From NCBI GenBank assembly GCA_024349245.1, contig JALDNG010000022.1, forward strand, positions 886,001 through 950,000: a DNA stretch of 64,000 nucleotides. The letters run 5' to 3'. How positions within the stretch are numbered: the stretch's first letter is position 1; every line of letters starts with the position of its first letter. Shown here in pieces: positions 48,380 through 60,661 of this stretch. A program made the translations under genes and the position numbers. The notes beneath the pieces are model-generated. The model was not told the origin of the DNA. It was given only the letters and a program-made list of their open reading frames with translations, and did no database searches. The DNA is from Neodontobutis hainanensis. Lineage: Eukaryota > Chordata > Actinopteri > Gobiiformes > Odontobutidae.

Positions 48380-50010
48380 GAAAATAAAGTAATGCAGATG
48401 AGAATTTACATTTCAATTTAATTTGCCAATTATAATGATTAGATTAATTACATGCTTCAATGTTTTTACCATGGGATCCAAAGATAATGTGTTCAAATTT
48501 AAACAAGACAATAGAGACAATATTGCATTTGATAAATGGTAAGAATTCTTTCCAAAAAGTCTTTGTAATACCACAGTTCCAAAACAGGTGACTGAGTGTT
48601 TGTGGGTGTTCTTTACAAAATGTGCTGCTGGGGTCAACAGTTTTTATATATCTTAACATGTACCGATTAGTACTATACATGCAAACATTTAAAAGATACG
48701 GCTTTAATTTTGTTGATCATCAAAATTGTTTGGTGCAGTCAAACCTTTTTTTCACAATGTACAGGAACAAAGTAGGAGACACAGCAAGACCATATTTAAA
48801 AAAATGAAATTTTAGTAAATGTCCATTACTGTCAAAAAGCTGAGCCACCAGTAGGATTTCCTTGTTAACCCAGTGACGATAAAATAAAGATTTGTTTTTG
48901 TAAAGTATGTATTTGTTATTCCAAATAAAGAAATGAATTAAATTGTGTTTAGTGTCTGTCTGTGAAATGCACTTAGTTTAACTGGTAGTTTGTCCACATT
49001 ATATTTCCAAAAGAGAAGAAATATGAGACCACCTAAATCCGAAAATTCATATAAGGAAAATACTGCAAATGGAGATTAGGTTCTTTAAATAAGAATTTAT
49101 TTTAAAAGGGATTATTTAGAGTGGTGAAAGCTATAAAATGTCCTGTTATTATCAGGAATGTCACAGCTCGATCCTAAAGATCAATTTTTAACAGGGAGCA
49201 GTTCAAATTTTTAGAGAAAGTCCTGAAACTCGAGCTCTGAAAAATTCCTCTATTAAGATTAAATTGTACCACTGTCAATTTAACTGAACAACTGGCATTA
49301 TTATATAACATTTTAACTTTATTGCAGAAGAAAGGGCCTAAACTAAATTTATGAGGGCAGCAAAAGAGAAAATTGTGATTCACCGACTCAATTGTCTTGT
49401 AAAAGTCTAAGAAGAGTATAAAACTGTGTTCAAATATAAGATGTAAATAATCCAAGATATCAAGAGCAAGGCCAATATTATTTGAAATGTACCTATTTTG
49501 AATAAATTCAGATTGTGTTTCTCGAATTATAGAGTTTAAAACTGACTTTAGCCTTTTAGCAAAAACTTTTGTACTCATTATTCAAAAGACCTATAGAAGA
49601 CCAATTATCAACAACAGGTATATCTTTTTTGGGTTTAGGGTAATTAGCCTTGATTTAAGGTTGGAGGAAGTGTGCGTGCGAGAGAAAAGCTTCCATTTGG
49701 TCGCTAAATTGTTTATAAAATTTTACAGTCAAACTGTCTGATTTATTGTTATGTAAATGCTTTATTGAATTGAGTATTTAATTAGGAGAGGGGAATCATA
49801 GCTTTCACGTTTAGAGTCTTGGATTGGTTGTGTATCAATATTACTTTAAACATTTTAAGGGTTTTGACTGAATTTATTAACATCATATATACTGAACATT
49901 GTATTGAAAGAAATATGCAGAATTACTTTATCCCTCCTTTAATCTTACAAAGGCTCCTTGAGCTTGATTTATTATAAAGCTCATTTCATTTATTTTCTAA
50001 AGAGACTCAA
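48380..50010 (-). pseudogene. L1-type LINE ORF2, decayed and internally deleted
   Basis: Minus strand, read from the right. AQGAFVRLKEG near 49960 belongs to the endonuclease-RT linker, and KSDSLTVKFYKQFSDQMEAF lies near 49700. DIPVVDNWSSIGLLNNEYK then TKVFAKRLKSVLNSII and ILFLDFYKTIESVNH (49180-49640) are reverse transcriptase. The catalytic FADD block is missing. A later part reads VDKLPVKLSAFHRQ, NKEILLVAQLFDSNGHL and CKEHPQTLSHLFWNCGITKT (48560-48640), the C-terminal Cys/His region. It is 5'-truncated with stops and shifts throughout. Family-level assignment is firm; subfamily is not claimed. Confidence 0.85.
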
Positions 50011-50386
50011 TATTTTCTCATCACTGGACAAGTCTGCAAGATCTTTTTTGGAGATATTCATATTATCATGACTGTTTTATTTGTGTCTGCTTTCTTGTAT
50101 TTATTTAAAGGTGTTACAGAATTTTTATTTGACAACTAAGAAACAAACAACTGTTATTGAGTTTTTAAAATGAGCGCATGGCTGATTGTCCACAGATGAT
50201 GTTATACGACTGTTATAGCATCTGAACAAACATATCACAAACATTTACTGGGAAGACATATTATTTTATTTTTTCCCTTCAGAAGTTATTAAAAAAAAAC
50301 TAACTGCACATCACCTCAGTGAAACAAAGATGGCGCTCCTGTAGAAAAGGGTTGTGCATCTGCAGATTCTTGAAGAGAACTGGAGA
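50011..50386. other. No recognised gene
   Basis: AT-rich up to 50300. AAGATGGCGCTCC at about 50327 resembles a YY1 site, which often lies at TATA-less starts. This may relate to the candidate exon at 50387. Confidence 0.35.
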
Positions 50387-50454
50387 ATGATCCTTCTTGG
50401 TTTGTTCTCATTTCTTTCAGTTTGCCTAATCGTGTACATTATCAGTCATGTCAG
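50387..50454 (+). CDS. Candidate signal-anchor exon (partial, unrecognised)
   Basis: ATG at 50387 (A at -3) opens 22 full codons that are almost all hydrophobic (LLGLFSFLSVCLIVYIISHV), then a strong donor TCAG/GTAAGC at 50454/50455 in phase 2. This would suit a first exon encoding a signal peptide or membrane anchor. A strong acceptor-like TTCTCATTTCTTTCAG ends at 50420 inside it, so a 34-base internal exon is another reading. No continuation can be identified downstream and no gene is recognised. Chance remains quite possible. Confidence 0.25.
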
Positions 50455-51256
50455 GTAAGCTTTGTTTTCTTTCTGAAAAAATAGTCAGATTTGGATGGTT
50501 TCTATCCTGACTTCTTCTTTGGCCACTGTCTCTGATTTACTGAAGAGTTTGTTACAGTTGTTCAGAGAATAAGTGAGTGCAACGGAAGGCACAGTTCTGA
50601 TGGGCCTTTTTCACCACTGGAATTTAGCAACACTTTTTTTTTTTTTACAACTAAATGTTCTACATAATGAATCAGAACCAGGCACGCACATTTCTGCATC
50701 ACTGTTTTTAAAATTTTAAAAAAACAACACAAGTCTAGTATTCCAGTGTTTTGGCCACACTAGTTTTAATACTAAAAGTGAAAATGCAGTAAAACGTTTG
50801 AAATAAAAGTACATTAGTGTGGACACAGCCTGTGTGCTGTAAAATCTAAAAGTAGAGTGCTGAGGAGAAGGCTGTTGTTCTTTTCAAGCCGTCCAACTCA
50901 TTAGTAACAGAAGTCAGTGTGTCTCAGTCAGAGCTGTGCCCAGATGGCTCCCCAATCTGCCCCATGTAAAGACTCAATCATCATAATCACATTGAATCTG
51001 CTGCTTAACACATGCTTTTTCTACCATTACATTTATCCACTGCCCACATACATGCACGGGAGAATCCTAAATATACAGAAAATAACAGGTTTTCCGTAGC
51101 TGATGACTTTTCTTTTTTTCATTATTTCTAACTGAGGGTCAGAACTCAAAGTTATTATGCAGGAGAAGAATGATTGAAATTAGTTTTTCCACATGTTGAA
51201 TGTAGACTACTGTAAGTTTAAACCTCATTATTTTTTCAGTGTAGTGATAAGAAAGG
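50455..51256. other. No recognised gene
   Basis: AT-rich with a poly-T run near 50633-50646. No repeats or domains recognised. Confidence 0.45.
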
Positions 51257-51828
51257 GGTGCACGTGGCAGAGCGGTTAGCACTCCTGCCTTACACCAAGT
51301 TACACTGCACGCGTCTGCGCAGCGCCAAGCCAGTTAACAGTCTCAGACCAGCGGCCACTGGATGCGTTTCAGATCTGCGGCGGAGTAGAGCCCGGAGGAC
51401 CTGGGAAGAACAATGCTGCAGAAAAAGCTAATGATAAAGACATGAGGTGGACCAAAACAACTGTTAATTCAGAAGAAGGACCAGAAAACAACTTTAGTTT
51501 GAAATAACTTTGTGGTTCGAATAAACATCACTTCACATGTTTTTCCTCATAATAATAATTATTATTGCATTTAATATAATGTAATTGTGAAAATAAACAT
51601 ATTCAAATAAAGAAGATGAGGTTGTATATTTTTGACTACTTAAAACCCGGATGTTGTGCTCGTTTGGCTTCAGGTCTGGGACAATGTGATCTGTGACTGA
51701 CACAAACTGGCTCCACCGTCGCAGAGAAATGGAACTGCTGCGTGTCTGTGGCGTAGCGCTGCATGGCAGTGCAGTGGAGGTGCATGTTCTCCCTGTTACC
51801 GTGGGTTCTCTCTGGGTACTCTGGATTA
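51257..51828 (+). repeat. Second tRNA-headed repeat, interrupted
   Basis: The head GGGTGCACGTGGCAGAGCGG plus TTAGCACTCCTGCC stops at about 51292. The body resumes near 51769 with TGCATGTTCTCCCTGTTACC and GTGGGTTCTCTCTGGGTACT. Between them lie about 475 bases of unrelated DNA whose ends, CACTGCACGCGTCTGCGCAG and the reverse complement CACTGCACTGCCATGCAGCG, are loosely inverted. It could be an inserted element or a rearrangement. Confidence 0.5.
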
Positions 51829-53422
51829 AAAAATAATAATTTATGGAAAACAGAGGAAGGAGTAAGTGAATGAGTGACCAAAAAATGTGGAACTTAATTT
51901 CAATAAATTGATAACATTGCACTTTCAGAAGGAAAAACTCTTAGATTGTAAGTGACATTTCACCAACTGTCGGATTACTGTTGCAGGTTTTTACGGCTTA
52001 CTGTGATTTAGGTCAGACACAGCGCACTGAGCATGCTCCAGAGTCGGACAGACACACAGAGTAAACAGATGAGGAAAAATATGAAGAGCAATGTTTAGAG
52101 ATATACTCCTGTTAAGACCAACAAAGACACATATGTACGGTCACGCTGCCATTAGCTCCTGTTTGTCAGTTATTTTAATCTTGTCATGTCGTAGAATGTT
52201 TTTATGAAAAATGTATCTACCGTAGCATATGATGTGTTCATGTGCTCTCAGACAAGACAGTTACCGAGTAATGAATGTGTTGTTCTTAATACATTGTGAT
52301 CAAACACACTCGCTCTATTCTGCAGACACGCACATTCCTTGTTCCTGCAGTTCCCGTCAGATGTTGAACTCCATAATGCACACCTATGTTATTCTTTTGA
52401 GCATCTTTGTGGATAACCTTGTGTTAGAAATTTAAAAGTCTTCCAACAGATTTTACCATTTGATGCACACAACGCTATTTGTCCACAGTCTTTTGTTCAT
52501 TGCAACTGTTCTAGATCCGTTGGACTTTAGACATTGTAAAGTTATGAGCCTGTTCAGTGCTAGAGCTGTGGTGCATTCACTCATAATAACTGCTAAATAG
52601 AATTTTATTTGAGAAAATACATTTTAGCCAGATCTCATTGAATAATCAACTGGCTATCAGCTCTAGCATCATTAGTTTTTAACATATATAACTTGGTTCC
52701 TTTTTATAGTCCAATGGCATATATCCCAGAAAATAATCTCCCGATTTTTTTTTTTAAATCTTGTCAATGAATTCTGAATGATTTATTTCAAGCTAATTTC
52801 AGTCCTCAGTCTCATCCTGGGTTTGCATACAGTGCGAGCCATGGTTTGTGGTCTTGGGGGAAGCAGGGATTGTGGATACTTCTCTCCAATTATTCCCCGT
52901 GTCACTGCAGAAGCCCCCAACACTACTCGAGTGTCTTGTCAGTGCGCTGTGGTCTTTAATCTTAATTATAAAGCTATCATTACAGCATGAACCCTGGGCT
53001 GCCAACATTGGAGCCCTGAGCTCATCTGCTCCAAATCAATCAAAGCAACTTCTGCACTGGAGGACATTTTCTCTTTTTGCAATCAGGTCATTCTGATTCT
53101 CCCTAAACTCATTTTCATAATTACACTCGTCCCTTTTCTAATGAAGAAATAACACTAGAGCTTGATATTGTTAAAATATTTCAATCTTGCAACCTTGCAG
53201 ATTTTACCTTACATACAACCAATACTGCATTTTTAAATGTTATCTTTACTGGATTACTTTGTTTGTTTTTCAACTAAATCTGGTTACCATAGATTTAGCT
53301 TAAACCAGGTGCAAACAATAATTAAAAAGATTTTGCTGAGTTGAAAACCATATGTGTGTTCATTTATATAGCGCGTTTTTTTGTAACTGGCTATAACAAA
53401 GCGCTTTACATTGTGCTTTTAT
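51829..53422. other. No recognised gene; repeat-free block at 52.8-53.1 kb
   Basis: 52790-53110 lacks transposon similarity and has overlapping frames of 70-82 codons on both strands without domains. 53350-53415 has the GCGCTTTACATTGTGCTTT texture of common fish repeat tails. Confidence 0.38.
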
Positions 53423-53527
53423 TCACACACACTCACACACACATGCATACACACACTCACACACACACTCACACACACATGCATACACACTCACACACAC
53501 ACTCACACACACATGCATACACACACT

Positions 53528-53569
<42 letters not shown>

Positions 53570-53844
53570 CACACACTCACACACACACACACACACACAC
53601 ACCTACACACACTCACACACACATGCATACACGCATACACACTCACACACACACTCACACACACATGCATACACACTCACACACACACTCACACACACAT
53701 GCATACACGCACTCTCACACACACACACACAAACACACACACTCACACACACGCATACACACTTACACACACATGCAAACACGCACTCTCACACACACAC
53801 ACACACACACACTACACACACTCACACACACATGCATACACGCA

Positions 53845-53886
<42 letters not shown>

Positions 53887-53934
53887 CACACACACTCACA
53901 CACACACGCATACACACTCACACACACATTCACA

Positions 53935-53965
<31 letters not shown>

Positions 53966-54434
53966 TCACACACACACTCACACACACACACTCACACACA
54001 CACACTCACACACACACACACTCACACACACACACTCACACACACACACACCTACACGCACACACACTCACACACACACACACACACACGCATACACACT
54101 CACACACACACTCACACGCACACACACACTCACACACACACTCACACACACACACCTACACACACACGCACACACACACACACACGCACACACACCTACA
54201 CACACACACACACACACACCTACACACACACACACACACACCTACGCACACACACACACACACACCTACACACACACACCTACACACACACACACACACA
54301 CCTACGCACACACCTACACACACACGCACACACACCTACACACACACACGCACACACCTACACACACACACGCACACACCTACACACACACGCACACACG
54401 CCTACACACACACACACGCACTCACACACACACA

Positions 54435-54470
<36 letters not shown>

Positions 54471-54523
54471 CGCACACACCTACACACACACACGCACACA
54501 CCTACACACACACGCACACACAC

Positions 54524-54566
<43 letters not shown>

Positions 54567-54648
54567 CGCCTACACACACACACACGCACTCACACACACA
54601 CTCACACACACACACACTCACACACACACACACACTCACACACACCTA

Positions 54649-54681
<33 letters not shown>

Positions 54682-54685
54682 ACAC
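53423..54685 (+). repeat. Compound CA-rich satellite, 1.26 kb
   Basis: An almost pure (CA)n array punctuated by CTCACA, ATGCATAC, CCTACA and GCACAC variants. The left third shows an ATGCATAC mark every 33-36 bases (for example 53443, 53479, 53513). The right half shows CCTACACACACACGCACAC units. There is no stop codon in three forward frames, so His-Thr open frames of 323-470 codons arise; these are not genes. Confidence 0.97.
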
Positions 54686-57491
54686 TGGGCAGACAGAAGA
54701 GGGGGGCGGCCATGCTCACACTTTCGCCAAGCACCACCATATCACAATGCTGATCTTATGTCCTAGTTTTTGTTCTTTGAAATGGATAAAAACAAATACA
54801 TAGGCAATAATGCAACCATAATTTGTGTCCACGCCTTTCAGTGGTACACGATGCGTCGTCTGTAGTAAGTTTGGAAATAACAATTTTAGTACCAGAAAAC
54901 AATTTTGCAGAGATGACTTTAAAAATGTGGCCCTCTTTTTGTTTTTAAGGCACAACTCCTCACAATAGATTTGTTAGTGAAATCTTTTATAGATCCTTTT
55001 GGTTTAAACCTTGGCATGTGGAGCCAGTTTAGGAGCTAAGGGAATTAGATTCTTTAAGAGACACTTTGTGAACGTTTTATATTTCATGAACAAAAAGTCA
55101 TTTAACTAAAGCAAAGGGAAAAGGCATAAGGGACTTAAGAAGATTAGCCTGACTGAAATCACTTTAATATTAAACAAATCATAACGGGTTTGATTGAAAT
55201 AAACGCAATTTATTCCCAAATGAAGTGTTAATAAAAGCGTGTTAAAAGAGAAATCTGAGAGGAAATCATCCTGAGAAAAATAACTTGAGCAGTTTATTGT
55301 TTGCAAGAATGTGTTAGAGATGGAGTTGTGTGTGTGAAACGTCCTACTTCACACTTAAATTGTCTGCTTGTGCTGTAAATCAAGGCGGTAAAATTGGATG
55401 ACAGCAAGTTACTTGGCAGCAGTCAATGACAAATTCATTCGATCTCAAACAGAGCTGACATCTTAAAGCTGTGATTAAGTGGAATAATCAAAGGCAGTCA
55501 GTGAGCAGTTGAAAAGTACAGTACGTCTTTGGGCTGGATGTGGGAAAGACTGTTAGGAGGTACACAACTACACTACGCTTCAGACGTAAGACCTTTATTT
55601 ACCAGAATAAAAGCTGTGTTTACATATAAGACAACCCCAGTGCAGACTTGTTGATATGATTTGAGACTTGGGAATTAGGAAAAAAATATATTTGTACACA
55701 ATTATATTTGATTATGACTACTGTACACATTGGTCATGTGTAATGCAGCATACAACACATACAATTGAGTGTAAATTTATATTTCAGATAAAATGTACAT
55801 ATTTTCATTTGTGATGTATTTACTCTGTATGTTTATTGTGTTTGTTTTGTTTGATGAATGAAATAAAATAATAACATTTTATTTCATTTTATTTTGGCAG
55901 TTTCATGAACCAGTGCGTGTGTCTTTTAAATTTAACAATAGTCGTTTGAGTTTATGGATTTTGCACTATTTAGGTACGCAATTTTTATAAATAATAAATA
56001 AGTTCCACCTGCAGTTCTATATGACATTGCGCCTGCATCAAAATTACATTTGACACATAAGACACCCAACTTTAACCATCCTAAGTGTGTAACAAAAATG
56101 GTGTTGGTTTAGTTCTGTGAAAAAGTTCTTTGTTTGTGATTATGGTAAGAATGGGCTCATTTTTAATAAAATGCCAATTTACTGAGTCAAAGTAAATGTT
56201 AGAAGTATTGTATTGTGATGCTTTTATAATTTCATCTTTAGTGTTTCAGCGTGAACTAAACAGATCTATTAAAAGGGATATTTATTGTTTCATTCCCCAG
56301 AATATTTCTGAAAAAGATTTTAGAGATTGTCAAAGCACATGGTTAAATTTGAAATAAGAAAATGCTGTATATATTCTTGGAATGGGAGACTAGGTTGTTA
56401 TGGAAACCAGGCTACTGACAGTTTATTTTAAATGAATGACATGAAAATTGCATAATTCTCCACTGATTATGCGCAAATATAATCTTGATCTATAGAAAAG
56501 TCACAATGAACTTGTGACCTTTTCTCTTTCCGTTCACCAAAAGAGAGAACAAGTTCTGCACAAAGACAACCTGTGAGCCCCATCATTCATCATTAAAGAA
56601 GATGAACCAGATCAAAGAATGGAAGATTTGAGCTTTTTCAACTGGGATCGAGCTGCACAGTTACAGTACCGCTGCACTGTCCGTGCCACCGAGTGTGCAC
56701 GAGACAGGATTACCTAGAGTTCAGAGGTCACACTAAACCCTCCGAATACCTTTTATTGTCGTCTGTGAAAAAGCAAAAAGCCCTTTCCTTAATGCGATAC
56801 AACTCGGCTCCTCATTGGTTTTAAAATATGCAAAGAAGTACATGCTAACATTAACCAGTGCCTACATTATTTATCCTCCTGCAAAGTGTTTTATCAGCAC
56901 TCAGACTGGTACTTTTAAATATTCAAATTAGAGCCGTGCTGAAATATCTACTGCGAAAGAAAGGGGCCATTTTACATTACATTGAAAAAGTAAGCTTAAA
57001 ATGTTTGACAAAAAATAATTGGGAATTCAGTAGAACTGCATTTTCACAGGGTACGCCTCAAGGCCCGATGATCAATATTTTCTCTTGTAGTGCAGATACT
57101 TTGAAAAGTGATGATTGTTCAACTTAGTTAGGACTAAAAGTTGTTTGAAATTCTTTGTTAAAATTCCATTATGTTGGAATCTGTTGCAATAGCTGTGTTT
57201 TGTGACAGTCAATTAACAGCTTTATACTAGATTTCTGCACTGGAGGTATGCTATTTTTAATCAGTAAAAACAGGAGACACACCTCATGTTGTAATGATGA
57301 GGATAACCTGATAACCTGATAACCTGTGGCACTGTTCACAGCCAGAAGGGGCCTTTCTGTATGGTTTCCTCCGGGTACTCCAAGGAGGTTTCCTACGGTG
57401 GTCCAGTAGGGCACAACACAACAACATTAAAAAAGTAAACATAAGCACAAAACAATAACATTAAGCCACAACAAAACGGAAATGCTCCAGA
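54686..57491. other. No recognised gene
   Basis: Mostly AT-rich. A fragment of the second tRNA-headed repeat, TTTCCTCCGGGTACTCC, lies near 57365. A three-fold tandem of ATAACCTG lies at 57302-57326. No domain in frames up to 89 codons. Confidence 0.42.
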
Positions 57492-57505
57492 CCACTAGGG
57501 GGCAG
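57492..57505 (+). promoter_or_regulatory. CTCF-like motif
   Basis: CCACTAGGGGGCAG is an exact match to the vertebrate CTCF core CCASYAGRKGGCRS. It is not in a copy of repeat family A. Binding is not shown by sequence alone. Confidence 0.5.
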
Positions 57506-57596
57506 TGTTTATATTGAACACATATTTTTTAACAATAAAGTGATAATAAAATTTTAAACAAGAACATCAATTAAAACCCTTATCGAGATAAAAAAA

Positions 57597-58230
57597 TCAA
57601 GGACTGTGACGTCGCCCGGTATGGCGCAACCGGGGCCCCACCCTGGAGCCAGGCCCGGGCTTAGGGCTCGTATGTAAGCGGCTGGTGGCCGGGTCTTTCC
57701 CCACGGGACCCAGTCGGGCTCATCCCGAAGAAACAACGTGAGGCCGACCTCTAGTGGGCCCACCACCTGCAGGAGGAACCATAAAGGGCCGGTGCAATGT
57801 GAATTGGGTGGCAGTCGAAGGCAGGGGCCTTGGCGACTTTATCCCTTGACACAGAATCTGTCGCTAGGGACATGGAATGTCACCTCACTGGGGGAGAAGG
57901 AGCCTGAGCTTGTGCGGGAGGTTGAGAGATACCGACTAGAGATATTTGGACTCACCTCCACACACAGCTTGGGCTCTGGAACCCAACTCTTTGAGAGAGG
58001 CAGGAGTTGCCTGCTGTGAGTGGTGTTTGTTATGGAGTTTGACATTGTTGGACGGAGAAGGTTGTACCTCAAGGTCTCCTCAACCCAACCGACATGTCTT
58101 CCACTGACAAAGCAGAGGCCAAAGCTGGTGGACTCGTCCATCACCCAAACTGAAGTCACTGAGGTAGTTGGGAAGATCCTTGGTGGCAGGGCACTGGGGG
58201 TGGATGAGATATTCTTCCACTTAGTATTAG
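57597..58230 (+). mobile_element. RTE-type LINE, internally deleted
   Basis: Opens with a GC-rich 5' region (GGACTGTGACGTCGCCCGG). The start of the AP-type endonuclease follows in frame, with GTWNVTSL near 57867, then PELVREVERYRLEI and TSTHSLGSGTQLFERG. After about 58015 the rest of the endonuclease is gone. The sequence continues with DSSITQTEVTEVVGKILGG and ALGVDEI (58135-58210), which lie at the start of the reverse transcriptase. Catalytic RT motifs are absent. Confidence 0.82.
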
Positions 58231-58330
58231 AACCCACAGTAACACATGGAGGACATGCAGACTCCTCACAGAAAGACCGGAGATGTTCGAGTTGGCGGGG
58301 GTTCGAACCACTCTGCTATGTGCACCCCTA
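58231..58330 (-). repeat. Fragment of the second tRNA-headed repeat, minus strand
   Basis: The reverse complement starts AGGGGTGCACATAGCAGAGT, then has GGTTCGAACCCCCGCC (a good B box), and ends GAGGAGTCTGCATGTCCTCC with ACTGTGGGTT. It directly abuts the end of the RTE remnant. Confidence 0.65.
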
Positions 58331-59281
58331 AGTTCACGTTTCTAATTTTATTCAAGTTTGTTATTATTTTTAAGAGACCGAGAATTGTTGCCTTTTATGT
58401 TGTTTTTTCTATTATTTTTTCAATGTATGTTACTTTTTGTGTGAAAGGTTTTATCAATGTGTTTATTCTGGCCTTTTTATGATTCTTTTTAACCTGTCAT
58501 CTATTATCTACACAGTTGAACATACAAACCACCAGAATGCCTTTTTGCATGCCATACAAAAAATTGCAGACTGTCTTTGACACATTAATCTCTCCCAAGT
58601 CACTTTGCGTCTATTTCTCAGTCTAATTCTTTGCCTGTGTGGACTTTATTTACTCTGCAGGAGATTTTTGAGCGTGAGGGAAAAGCTTTTACTGCAGTTT
58701 ACTTTGGCCATGTATCACTGAGTTTACTAAAAACCAAAGAGCTGTGCTGTTCTATCTTTTTAACACTCAATCTTTCCTCGGCCGTCTCTTTATCCCCTAA
58801 CAGCCATCACAAATGCGAGTCTGGTATGTAACTGCTAATTTATCCTTTCAGTGTATGATATCCTGTCATCTCCTCATTTGTCCCTGAGTGTTTCTAATCA
58901 GAGATAATCCCAGTCAAATCCTTTGATTGTGTGTTTGGATCCGATCCATCTCTAAAGAAGCAATTTAATGGGCTTCGTGGCACTTGGTGTGAAGTCATTT
59001 ATCTCGTCAATTGGATGTGAAGTTCACTTCATGAATAGTAGGAGACGTGCCATTTAATTAGTCAGAGTACATCCAGCCTATCCAGTCTACAAACTTTACA
59101 AGGACTGTCTTTTTTTTTCAAGGTGCAAAAATGTATGGAATCAGTCCTGTTTTACATCTTCAGGTTATTTAGTGTTTAAAATGTACTGCAGTAGGCCTAT
59201 ATAAACGAAGTTGTTTTAAGCTGTAAATCTGGCACTATCTTTAATGTTGGGGTGTTGATAGTCCCTGATGTCCATACTAAG
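58331..59281. other. No recognised gene
   Basis: AT-rich to 58500. 58860-59060 is repeat-free and could be single-copy. No domains seen. Confidence 0.4.
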
Positions 59282-59560
59282 CAGTGTTGGGTAGTGTTAC
59301 TTTTCAAAGTAACTCGTAAAAGCGTTAGGTTACTGTGTTACCCTGTGATAAAATTATTGCGTAACTGTGTAATCTGTGTGTGGCCAATACTGCAGCTAAC
59401 GCCGTTTATGACAGGCTTCATTTTCTGTGCTGTGAATAAAGTGTCTGCAGACTGCAGTTCAATATTGACAGAGCTTTATTCATTTATAATTTAATTTTCA
59501 CTGCCAGTTACGAGTTTAAACACATAGCGTATAACATGTTGCATGCACGCTTTTGGTATT
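59282..59560 (+). repeat. Fish interspersed repeat with CAGTGTTGGGTAGT end
   Basis: GCAGTGTTGGGTAGTGTTAC then TTTCAAAGTAACTCG is the start of a very common fish repeat of MITE type. The right end is not visible, so the limit given is approximate. Confidence 0.5.
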
Positions 59561-60474
59561 AACCGGCAATGAAAAACTTTGATAGATAAAAGGAACCATA
59601 GGCTGTGTCACAGACAGCAGCACAACAACACTTTGTCCTTCAGAGACAGACTGCTTTGATCAGTCTCTTGGGCATTGCACTTTAGATGCAACAGTGAACG
59701 TAACACATTCACTGGATAAATAACATGACTTTTTGGCATGCCTTCTTAGTATAAGTGTAGTATAAAATAGTTTTACAGTGCAGCTGAATAATCTGGTTCC
59801 TACCAATAAACAATAGTCTGGCGAGTCATACCCATTCATGTCACAAAGTGTAATGGCTCTGAAGTCCCTTCCCTTTAAAGCGATTTCCACATGGTTGATG
59901 TTGGAAGTTTATTTCAAAAAATGTTTTGTTTTTGAAAGTGTTTATTCTGTATCTGTAGGTACTGCCCCTAGAAACCCACCTCGAAGCGCCAGAGACCAGA
60001 AAGTGCCAATGTATATTTTTTTTGTATAACCTTTAACTCGACCAAAATCTTCACCCAATAGCACAATAATCTTTTGTATTAATAAAAATACAGGTGAGAC
60101 CAGATGGCATATGTGTAAGCAGAGTGCATCATTTTCTTTTAATGTGTGGACAAGTATTTGTTTTCAGTAACTCTCAAACAAGAAACCTGAGCGTGACTTT
60201 GAGGTCTAAGAGCTACAGGAAGTGGGAGGGTCAAGAATTAGTTTCCCAGTAGTAGGTGCAAAAACTGTAGCAAAAGACTATTTAAATGTGTTCCTGTCTT
60301 TATGAACATAATAAAACATTATTGTCACTATAATGTTTATCAAAGCGCTGTATCGGACTCAGCTGAAAACCATGAGAACATCTGCTTTGAGCCACTGCTG
60401 ACTCACAATGCTCCACCCAGCCTACATTCTTTCTTTTTGCTGGTTTCCTTCTCTGACTGCTGTCAGCTGCTCTG
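59561..60474. other. No recognised gene
   Basis: An acceptor-like TTTATTCTGTATCTGTAG ends at 59958, followed by an open stretch reading TAPRNPPRSARDQK, but with no donor or domain to support an exon. Confidence 0.38.
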
Positions 60475-60531
60475 ATTGGCTGACCGTCTTTAGACTTCCT
60501 GAAAAACAAAAACACAGAGCCGTCAGCTGAC
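60475..60531 (+). promoter_or_regulatory. Candidate promoter: inverted CCAAT and palindromic E box
   Basis: ATTGG at 60475-60479 (an inverted CCAAT box within CTGATTGGCTG) lies 42 bases ahead of the 10-bp palindrome GTCAGCTGAC (60522-60531), an E box. A start exon with a good Kozak context follows 130 bases later. The arrangement suits a TATA-less promoter, but is short enough to occur by chance. Confidence 0.35.
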
Positions 60532-60661
60532 TATGAAGTGAGAATGGAGTTTAAAGACAAATTTTGGTAGGACACAAGTGCAAAAGAAAAGGAACTTTTA
60601 GGATTTAGACATTCAAGTGTTTGGAAAGAAGACGTGTCTGAGAAACAACAAAGAGTGAAGT

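Noticed and set aside
53341..54803. Three overlapping open frames of 323-470 codons rich in His-Thr
   Set aside because: They are the (CA)n satellite read in three frames; absence of stops is forced by the repeat.
56858..57127. Frame containing GTPQGP, which recalls an RT motif
   Set aside because: The neighbouring RT motifs are missing, so the resemblance is a short coincidence.
59959..60028. Possible exon reading TAPRNPPRSARDQK after an acceptor-like site
   Set aside because: Resembles a fibronectin-type linker only superficially; no donor and no domain.
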